A stretch of DNA of 9,678 nucleotides, taken from NCBI GenBank assembly GCA_964618405.1, contig CAZUAY010000152.1:1-9678 (forward strand). Reading direction: 5' to 3'. Under the pieces are notes generated by a model. That model was not told where the DNA came from. It saw only the letters and a program-made list of their open reading frames with translations, and did not search any database. The translations under genes were made by a program, and so were the position numbers. Origin of the DNA: JBBQIY01 sp964618405. GTDB taxonomy: Bacteria > Verrucomicrobiota > Kiritimatiellia > RFP12 > UBA3636. Positions 1 to 5,948 of the stretch are shown in pieces (the first letter of the stretch is position 1; each line of letters starts with the position of its first letter).

Positions 1-903
1 GTTGGTCCAAGCATCGACAGCAAAGCTCAGGTCGTTAGGATCGGCTGTGAGCGTGATCTGGTACTGGTCAACGTCCGGTGGAATCGGGAAAGAGACGACG
101 TTGACACCGTTGGAATTGGTGAACTCAGCGCTGTCGGTTTCAAAATCAGCTACTGTCAGGGGTTCCGAAGGCACGAAGGCGTTGTCGTTCGCGACGAAGT
201 CCAAGGCTGCGTCCGAAGCCCAGCTTGCGCCGAGGAGGGTGCCGTCGTTGGCGGCGGGAGAAAGATCTTGGGCGGTCGTGCCCGTGGCGTCGTCGAGCGG
301 CCAGTAGCCAAGCAGGCCGGATTCCGTCCCGTTCAGGCGTCGATATCGGTTGAATGCGATTTCGGCGTCACTGCGCGCATGATCCCAAACGCGGACATCA
401 GAGACTGCCCCCAGAAGACCACCGCCGATACGGTCGATGCGAAGTTGCCCAGTCCAGGTTCGGGCATTGCCGACCGAAACGCCGTTGAGTGTAACCTGCA
501 GGGAATTGGTTGCGTCGCGCGTAATGACGACATGCGTCCATGCGTTGTCCTCAAGATTGTCCGAGACGTAGAAGGTTACGGCTGGATTTGCAAAGAGCAG
601 ACCTGAGTTTTGCGTGGGATAGCCCACGCCGATTTTGCAGATCCAGCCGTAGGAATCGTGTCGGACGGCGTAATTATTGTTCGTGCTGTTGTGAATCACG
701 GCATAGGCGGTGCTGTTGGTGGAGCGCAGCCAGTATTCGACTGTGAAGTCAGCGTTGCAGAGGATATCGGTCTCCAGTGCTACCGTGTCGGTAGTCGCTG
801 TGAATTCAAGCGTTGGCTGTGCACGACACGCGACCGGTGCAAAAAAACCGAGTAATCCTAGAAACAGGCTGACAGTCCAAAAAAATCGTTGTGAGTGTTG
901 CAT
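1..903 (-). CDS. Secreted LamG (concanavalin A-like) domain protein, 3' end cut off by the window edge
   Basis: An open frame of 301 codons runs from ATG at 901-903 to the window edge without a stop, so the C-terminus lies outside. The start is supported by a strong Shine-Dalgarno, AAGGAG at 910-915, six bases upstream. Residues 1-28 form a signal peptide: a basic/polar start, a hydrophobic core (VSLFLGLLGFFAPVA) and likely cleavage after CRA; the cysteine does not sit in a good lipobox. Residues about 48-225 match a LamG/Laminin_G_3 sandwich, with hallmarks FTVEYWLR (53-60), WTHVVITRD (122-130), VRVWDHARSDAEI (170-182) and GLLGYWPLDDATGTTAQDLS (196-215). Such domains bind carbohydrate or protein and are common in large exported proteins of PVC bacteria. 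The gene starts 67 bp after the GH4 A stop on the same strand with no terminator between, so co-transcription is likely. Its function beyond export and binding is not visible. Confidence 0.85.
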   Translation of the reverse strand, partial: MQHSQRFFWTVSLFLGLLGFFAPVACRAQPTLEFTATTDTVALETDILCNADFTVEYWLRSTNSTAYAVIHNSTNNNYAVRHDSYGWICKIGVGYPTQNSGLLFANPAVTFYVSDNLEDNAWTHVVITRDATNSLQVTLNGVSVGNARTWTGQLRIDRIGGGLLGAVSDVRVWDHARSDAEIAFNRYRRLNGTESGLLGYWPLDDATGTTAQDLSPAANDGTLLGASWASDAALDFVANDNAFVPSEPLTVADFETDSAEFTNSNGVNVVSFPIPPDVDQYQITLTADPNDLSFAVDAWTN

Positions 904-970
904 GGGAATCTCCTTGTGGCCAAATAAAGGCATTTTTAGTTGTCTGATTGTATCCTTGTTTTGTGCGGGT

Positions 971-2344
971 TCAACATGACCAGCGGCCATTGAATTGGGG
1001 CAACCGATCACGAAAGGCTTCGAAAATGTCATCCGCTATACGTGCGGCGATATCGGGACTTGGAACCAAGGGGTCGTTGGCCAGAGCCAAGACTGCGAGC
1101 TCGCGGTTGCCGGTAAGCCCTGCCTCTACGATCATTTCCTGATTGGGAATATGTTGCATGACAGCATGTAAAACGGGGAGTGGGAGAGCACCTACAGCCA
1201 GCGGCTGGATGCCGGTGGCGTCTACATAGGCCATGGTCTCGACGACTACTTCTCGCGGGAGATTGTCAATTTGTCCGATATTGGGCAGGTTAAGCGGTGT
1301 TAGAAGAGCGGGTCCTAGACCGGAAAGCGCAGCGATCGTTCGATCCGCGTGTTCGGTAGAATGGAGACGACGCAGGGGCTCCGAACCGTCCAACATAGCT
1401 TGGCACTGCGCTTGGAGTTTTTCGCGTCCATCGCCGAGAGTAAGAATGCGTGCCTGTTTTTCCGGATCGTAACCCCAGCGACGCATGGTCTCCTCGGAGC
1501 GCAGGTAATATGAAAAAAATTCAGCCGTGTGGGTATCGCCTGTCAGCGGTAGATATCCGGTGCGTTCAAGTTGATCGGATGTAATTAGGTGACGCGGATT
1601 GATGCCGCCGCCCAGAATGAGCTCTTCTGGAACCCCGAAGTCTCCGATCTTTTTAAACCCCTCAGGATCACGGCCCCATTCGCGGAAGAGTTCTAACCCA
1701 TTCTGCCCACGTACATCGAGGTCGAGGAGCCAGATGAGATGATTAATACCGGCCATGCGGAAGGTGATATCTTTCTTCCAGTCCACGCCAAAAAAGGCGC
1801 CGAGATGAAGTTGAAAGCCTTGTATAGCATGGCAGATACCCATTGACCGCAGACTACAAACGCGGTTGATGGTTCGCGTCAGCGTCGTCATCGGATTACT
1901 GTAATTCATGAACCAAGCTTTCGGAGCGAGTTCCTCAACACGGCGGACGATATCCGTGATAACGGGAATATTACGCAAGGCTCGGCTCCAACCCCCAGGG
2001 CCTACGGAGTCGCCCACGGTCTGGAAGACACCGTAACGCTTTGGGATTTCGATGTCCAGTAGGCTGGCTTTGTCGCCGCCCGTGGAGATGGTTAGGCCGA
2101 CAAAATCGGCACCCGGTAAGGCCGCGTCTAAATCGTGAGTTCCTTGAATCGTGAAGCCCGCCTGCCGCTCGTCCGAAATTTTCTGGCACAGTGGAATCAA
2201 CAGCTCCAAAGTGTCCGGATTCGAGTCAACCAAGTGAACCTGCAAACCGTGTAGCACTGGATTCAGTGCCAAATCATTCACCAGCGTGGGCGTCCAACTG
2301 TAGCTACCCCCACCAATCAGTACCAACTTAATTCCGTTCGACAT
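971..2344 (-). CDS. Glycoside hydrolase family 4 enzyme, copy A (NAD+/metal-dependent alpha-glycosidase type)
   Basis: This 457-aa cytoplasmic enzyme has the usual GH4 length. The family cleaves glycosides by NAD+-assisted oxidation at C3, elimination and re-addition, with a divalent metal. Visible marks are the N-terminal NAD-binding GGGSYSWTP (residues 11-19), ADFVGLTISTGG (79-90), VGDSVGPGGWSRALRNIP (110-127), NYSNPMTTLTRT (148-159), and the expected metal ligands Cys171 in GICH and His202 in GINHLIW. Substrate cannot be fixed: members include alpha-glucosidases, alpha-galactosidases, uronidases and 6-phospho-glycosidases. I see no clear phosphosugar signature, and an alpha-glucosidase/alpha-galactosidase or uronidase seems likelier, at low confidence. 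The start is supported by GGGGAG at 2352-2357, seven bases upstream; this site lies inside the end of the preceding small ORF, whose stop is only three bases before the ATG, implying translational coupling. It is about 81% identical (manual alignment, 85 differences) to copy B at 7499-8878. Confidence 0.9.
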   Translation of the reverse strand: MSNGIKLVLIGGGSYSWTPTLVNDLALNPVLHGLQVHLVDSNPDTLELLIPLCQKISDERQAGFTIQGTHDLDAALPGADFVGLTISTGGDKASLLDIEIPKRYGVFQTVGDSVGPGGWSRALRNIPVITDIVRRVEELAPKAWFMNYSNPMTTLTRTINRVCSLRSMGICHAIQGFQLHLGAFFGVDWKKDITFRMAGINHLIWLLDLDVRGQNGLELFREWGRDPEGFKKIGDFGVPEELILGGGINPRHLITSDQLERTGYLPLTGDTHTAEFFSYYLRSEETMRRWGYDPEKQARILTLGDGREKLQAQCQAMLDGSEPLRRLHSTEHADRTIAALSGLGPALLTPLNLPNIGQIDNLPREVVVETMAYVDATGIQPLAVGALPLPVLHAVMQHIPNQEMIVEAGLTGNRELAVLALANDPLVPSPDIAARIADDIFEAFRDRLPQFNGRWSC

Positions 2345-2347
2345 ATT

Positions 2348-2626
2348 TTATCTCCCCGTTTTCTTAACCCAAGCTTTAATCTCCTCATTTTGTTTTTCTT
2401 GAGTTTCTTTGGCGGATTTCCCCGTCAAAAAAGCCTTAGCGTCCTCAAATATTTGATCGCGTATCGCACGACTGAAACACAATTGGCCCGAGTGAGGGAG
2501 CGCCGGATTGTTGTCAAGGATCGCAAAGCGTTTAACGGGTTCAGCAGACGTTGCCGTTGCTAAAACGGACACAAGCATCAATACGCTTAAGATCATGTTT
2601 CTAATCGTTTGACTTCTAATTTTCAT
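2348..2626 (-). CDS. Small secreted protein, probable internally deleted ABC sugar-binding protein
   Basis: The likely product is 92 aa, starting at the ATG at 2624-2626, which directly begins a good signal peptide (MKIRSQTIRNMILSVLMLVS, ending ATATSA before EPVKR). An in-frame ATG at 2678-2680 would add 18 residues that spoil the signal peptide, and it has no Shine-Dalgarno. The mature part is only about 64 residues. Its end (AIRDQIFEDAKAFLTGKSAK, then an ETQEKQNEEIKAW stretch) resembles the C-terminal helix of family 1 extracellular solute-binding proteins, where phrases like 'FLTGKKSAKE...' close the protein. These are normally about 400-450 aa, so most of the ligand-binding fold would be missing while both ends are kept in frame. 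The stop lies three bases before GH4 A, exactly where a sugar-binding protein gene would be expected. The alternative is an unrelated small exported protein. The resemblance is from memory of the family, not a search. Confidence 0.55.
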   Translation of the reverse strand: MKIRSQTIRNMILSVLMLVSVLATATSAEPVKRFAILDNNPALPHSGQLCFSRAIRDQIFEDAKAFLTGKSAKETQEKQNEEIKAWVKKTGR

Positions 2627-2754
2627 TTTAAGCTCAATTGTCTGCTTACCGCTTTGCCTGAGGTTAACGAATTTTGGCATCGGCTAAGTCTGCAATTTTG
2701 GTCAGTATGATTGCCAACAAAGAGATCTGGTAATGAGCACCTCTCTACTTCACC

Positions 2755-2784
2755 AGTATATTAGAATTGGCATCTGATTGTCAA
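2755..2784 (-). promoter_or_regulatory. Sigma70-type promoter of the small-ORF / GH4 A operon
   Basis: Read on the minus strand, a perfect -35 box TTGACA (2779-2784) is followed by an 18-bp spacer and TATACT (2755-2760) as the -10 box. Just upstream the DNA is A/T-rich with two copies of ACTATTTT, like an UP element. The start at 2626 would leave a leader of roughly 120 bases. The spacer shares 11 of 18 bases with the promoter of GH4 B (8953-8982), including GCCA and TTC blocks, which suggests common origin or a shared regulator. Confidence 0.7.
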
Positions 2785-2812
2785 TTGTATTCAGTACGAA
2801 AATAGTAAAATA

Positions 2813-3084
2813 GTAATCGGCTAGCGACTTGGGAAGAGCTTGGGGTCATCAAAGGTAAAGAAAAACTGTAGGGAATTTGGCTTTTACCCTAATCCTAATC
2901 GTAATCGTAATCTTGCCTCCTTGCGTCATGCATCGGACACAATCCACTCGACAAACCTCTACCCTCACAGACATGAACAATCAGCAACCTCGGTCAACCG
3001 ATTACGGCACACGCCCCACTGGATCAAGCGATTACGATTACGATTAAGCCCTCGCAATACCCCCTCCGGTCGCTAACCGATTAC
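2813..3084. repeat. Nested inverted repeats built on GATTAC hexamers
   Basis: The outer arms GTAATCGGCTAGCGA (2813-2827) and TCGCTAACCGATTAC (3070-3084) are inverted copies with one mismatch. Inside them, TAATCGTAATCGTAATC (2896-2912) and GATTACGATTACGATTA (3030-3046) are a perfect 17-bp inverted pair. The first inner arm is preceded by two CCTAAT units, and a further CGATTACGG lies at about 2999-3007. No gene is recognisable in the roughly 270 bp enclosed; a 78-codon frame across it (2840-3076) consists largely of repeat sequence and is not called. It could be a MITE-like element or simply two insertions of the same low-complexity repeat in opposite orientation. Confidence 0.6.
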
Positions 3085-3144
3085 GAAGCTGATCTCTTTT
3101 TTTTCGAAGCAAGAGATATAAAGGCTTTTTCTAAGGTTAAGAAC

Positions 3145-3528
3145 TTCACCACGGAGCCGCAGAGGTTTTAAGAGTGCGTAGTGCGTAGTTTCCGCAGGGG
3201 CTCTGACCCAGACCCCGTTTATTACTGACTTGGGTAGCACATGGCAAAACTAGCGGCTAGCCCCTTCTTGCCCTTCTTGCTCTTCTGGTTAACTCCCACG
3301 TACTCTGAGCCCTCTGTAATCTCTGGTTAAAGCTTTAAACGCAAGGGACGCAAAGGGATCGCGAAAAGCGCGAAACTTTTCGTGAAGTTTTTTAATGTGG
3401 ATTAAGAGAATTAGTCGCCACTACCGTGCCGATTATATTTCCGGATTTGCGATTTTTCAGTGAGTTCTGATCCCCACATGCTGTACCCACGTCATCGGGT
3501 TCATGTCTCGTGACTCGCGACTCGCTAC
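3145..3528. repeat. Mosaic of short degenerate intergenic repeats
   Basis: This gene-free stretch strings together several unrelated short repeat families. They are CACCACGGAGCCGCAGAGG (about 3148-3166), AGTGCGTAGTGCGTAGT (3173-3189), a CCCTTCTTG nonamer repeated imperfectly (3261-3288), CTGAGCCCTCTGTAATCTCTG (about 3305-3325; key units CTCTG), an AAACGCAAGGGACGCAAAGG element (about 3337-3356) and CTCGTGACTCGCGACTCGC (3507-3525). The last one contains the stop codon of the neighbouring methyltransferase-like gene. I see no coding frame, tRNA or CRISPR pattern here. Such mosaics are typical of intergenic DNA in some PVC and related genomes, but their function is not established to my knowledge. 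Confidence 0.6.
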
Positions 3529-5261
3529 TTCTCCAGATTCAGCACCAGCAGGCGTTCGAGAATAGCGTCGTCGGAAATGTTGGTGGGCCAGCCGTAGGCG
3601 GCGGCAACGGCGGCATCAAGACGGGCGTGACAGTCCTCTAACCACGCCGGTCGGGCGTTGTAGAGTTTGGTCAGTGTGCGCAACTTCAGCTCGGCGGGCG
3701 ATGCGCCTTCAGGATTCAGCCAATGCTCGCGTTTTACTACCAGATCGCGGGCCTCAGTGGCAATTGCTTCGGTCGCCGAGGGCATCGGAAAAGTCTCAAA
3801 ACTCGTTGTCGGCGTGTAACGACATCCGCTTTCGGCTTCTCTCAATTGCGTTCCTTGCGCACGAGCCCAAACCTCATGAATCCGGGAATGGAGAATGCCG
3901 AAAAAAGCATCGTCGTCGCGAGCGAAAACAATCGTCCCATCATTGGCCACAACAACAGCGTCTAACCATATAAAGATGCGATATTTAGAAACTCGTGGCG
4001 TAGCAATATATCGAGATTTCCCTTTTAACGCAGTGCGCATTTCAGGGCGAGGCCTAGCATATTGCCACCACATCCCACGATAATCGTCACGTCGCTTTTC
4101 ACGGGCAGGCAAAACATGCGTCTTCACGTATTCAAAAGGCTTCTCATATTGAGCGGCTTCTTCGCGAGCTTTGCGCAAGGCGGCATCACTCAGCGGTTTT
4201 GTTTTAGCGTCAGCAGCAGTGGGGGTCTTTCGGCCTGTGGTCAACAGGCGTTCGACAATGGCCTTCGTCTCGTCCCACGCGCGGCGAAGCGGAACCATGA
4301 CAACGGCGTCAACCACGAGTTCAATGTCGTCTCGTCCCGTGAAATGTGCCCCAAGTTGTGAGCGTTTCGCCGGGTCAAGACCCCGTTCGAAAAGCGTTCC
4401 GAAAATAGAAGGGTCTACGGCGCTCCAGTCGAGAGAGGCGGCGGCGGCGATGCGCTTCACGTCGAGATCGGTCAGGTCAAGGACTGTGCGATCATCAAAC
4501 AGATTGCCGTTGAAGTGGCGAATCGACTCAAGGCCGAAGTCGCCGCCTGTCGCCATGGTGTCAAAAAGCTCTCCCAGTATTTTGCCAAAGCGGACTGGGT
4601 CATCACCGGACTTTGCTACAATCCGCGTAAAAACCATATCGGGCAGCAGGCTGGCGTCTTCGGCAAAGAGGCAGAAAACAATCCGGTCGAGAAAATGGGC
4701 CACAGCAGCGGGGTCGAGGTCGCGTCCGCGCATGGCGGCGGCGATCTCGCCAATTCGGACTGCGGCTTCCTGTGTGACAGCGGCACTGGTGCGACCGGGA
4801 CGTAGTGCTTCGGGATTGTGGAAAACCGCCCGCATAATTTCGATGTTGCGAGGTTCGGCGAGGGTGCTAAGGGGGATTTCGTGAACGGCGGAGACGGTAC
4901 CGGTGAAGTTCGTACGGATCACGAGGCGATCCAGATCACAGAGAACGAGCAGTGGTGGGTTTTCCAAGGCATCACGGTAGCGCAAAAGCTGGTCGTAGGC
5001 GGCGGAGAGGTCTTTGTGTTTACCCTTGTACTCCCAGCCGAAGAAGCCGCGTTTCCATACATCGGCAAAGCCGTCACCACCGCCGTGCTTGGCGGCGCCC
5101 TTCTCAAAGCAGAACTTCTCACCGATCGGATCAGCGGCGGCGGGGGTAGGGTGGGCGAAGACGTTGCAGAGGTCGAGGAAATGCTCCTGTGCGGCGGAAC
5201 GTTCCTTCAACTCGGCCTTGCCCCATTTTGCGATAAACTCAGCAATATTCATAGTTGTCAT
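3525..5261 (-). CDS. MmeI-like (type IIG) restriction-modification protein lacking its methyltransferase core
   Basis: The ATG at 5259-5261 is preferred because TGGGGG precedes it by eight bases; the same frame extends upstream to a TTG at 5315. ATG at 5250-5252 (start of MNIAEF) is an alternative. Product about 578 aa. Residue numbers here count from the TTG. The N-terminal nuclease motif is intact: D85-X9-E95-Y-K97 in GFADVWKRGFFGWEYKGK, the D-X9-EXK spacing of MmeI. The helical connector follows, ending SQLGAHFTGRDDIELVVDA (319-337), which normally precedes the methyltransferase. The protein then jumps at about residues 380-390 (nt ~4146-4180) to AQYEKPFEYVKTHVLPAREK, which belongs after the target-recognition region, and finishes with RYIATPRVSKYRIFIWLD and YTPTTSFETFP. 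The SAM-binding DPACGSGNF and catalytic NPPF/Y motifs are absent. Full-length relatives are around 900 aa or more, so some 400 residues appear lost in frame. Methylation activity is therefore not expected. Confidence 0.8.
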   Translation of the reverse strand: MTTMNIAEFIAKWGKAELKERSAAQEHFLDLCNVFAHPTPAAADPIGEKFCFEKGAAKHGGGDGFADVWKRGFFGWEYKGKHKDLSAAYDQLLRYRDALENPPLLVLCDLDRLVIRTNFTGTVSAVHEIPLSTLAEPRNIEIMRAVFHNPEALRPGRTSAAVTQEAAVRIGEIAAAMRGRDLDPAAVAHFLDRIVFCLFAEDASLLPDMVFTRIVAKSGDDPVRFGKILGELFDTMATGGDFGLESIRHFNGNLFDDRTVLDLTDLDVKRIAAAASLDWSAVDPSIFGTLFERGLDPAKRSQLGAHFTGRDDIELVVDAVVMVPLRRAWDETKAIVERLLTTGRKTPTAADAKTKPLSDAALRKAREEAAQYEKPFEYVKTHVLPAREKRRDDYRGMWWQYARPRPEMRTALKGKSRYIATPRVSKYRIFIWLDAVVVANDGTIVFARDDDAFFGILHSRIHEVWARAQGTQLREAESGCRYTPTTSFETFPMPSATEAIATEARDLVVKREHWLNPEGASPAELKLRTLTKLYNARPAWLEDCHARLDAAVAAAYGWPTNISDDAILERLLVLNLEK

Positions 5262-5321
5262 CAGATAAGCCCCCAGTTCTTGTGTTAATGTAGCCTGATC
5301 TGATCTGGTTGGCAAGCCGTT

Positions 5322-5948
5322 CTATCCATGCCACCCAACGATACGCTCTGCGACAGAGGCTCGTGTATAATCGGCTCTTGTCGCATCATCCGGTGCGCAT
5401 GGACGGGTATCGCCAGATGCCGCCACATTTCGAAGGCGTTCAAGGCCGACAGCCTCTCCCCAGGCACCCAGAATGGCGGCAGCCCGCCACGCGGCAACGT
5501 CATCACCGCTAGACAGAGCCTCTCGGAGCCGCGCTTCCGCTTCTTGGGTCCGGTCGCGATACGTGCGCCACAAAGCCAAACCGGCTTCGAGGATACCCTT
5601 ACCGAAAAGCGCACGCTCTACACAAGCTACCGGACTAGCCCCAGATTCTGGATAGGGAAGCCATTGGGCGGCCTTGCTAACTCGGCCAAAATCATCATGC
5701 CCATCTTTTGGCGGAGGCAACGCACCACTCGCCTCCAATCGATGAAAGAGTTCGCTCAAATCCACCGTGCGGGCGCTCGCCCCAGTCGTGCTTGCTAGCG
5801 CAGATGCATACCCTACCGCTTCGCCAATTCGCTGAATGTCTCGTTGCATACGAAAGCTGGAAACGGCTTCCTCGGTGGCACCCGCCGCACGACACCCGAT
5901 CCACACATTGTCTAGGCCGCAAGGTAACAGCAAGACTGAGTAAACGAA
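5322..5948 (-). pseudogene. C-terminal part of the FAD oxidoreductase, displaced by a -1 frameshift
   Basis: This frame continues the protein that breaks off at 5912. It begins with FVYSVLLLPCGLDNVWIGC, then GCRAAGATEEAVSSFRMQRD and IQRIGEAVGYASALAS, the kind of segment that closes the flavin domain in FAD_oxidored-type proteins (R-IGEA.GYA.ALA). Past this, EARLREALSSGDDVAAWRAA and ILGAWGEAVGLERLRNVAAS look like one or two HEAT-like helical repeats. The stop TAG is at 5322-5324. There is no convincing independent start or ribosome binding site, so it is read as the displaced 3' part of the upstream gene. Joined, the two parts would give about 697 aa. A sequencing or assembly indel is as likely as a genuine mutation. 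Confidence 0.7.

Noticed and set aside
2..606. Two plus-strand frames at the left edge
   Set aside because: The minus strand encodes a continuous LamG protein with signal peptide and strong ribosome site over this stretch.
2840..3076. Plus-strand frame of 78 codons upstream of the GH4 A operon
   Set aside because: Translates the GATTAC-type repeats into an N/R/H-rich peptide; no ribosome site.
2886..3087. Possible CRISPR array
   Set aside because: Units are 6-7 bp tandem words with no constant-length repeats of 23-40 bp and no regular spacers.
4171..4884. Long plus-strand frame (237 codons) opposite the methyltransferase-like gene
   Set aside because: Serine/arginine-rich shadow of a GC-rich minus-strand gene; no ribosome site or recognisable motif.
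5262..5315. N-terminal extension of the methyltransferase-like protein to a TTG start
   Set aside because: The extension (PTRSDQATLTQELGAYL) has no family similarity, and the ATG at 5259-5261 has a better-spaced G-rich ribosome site.
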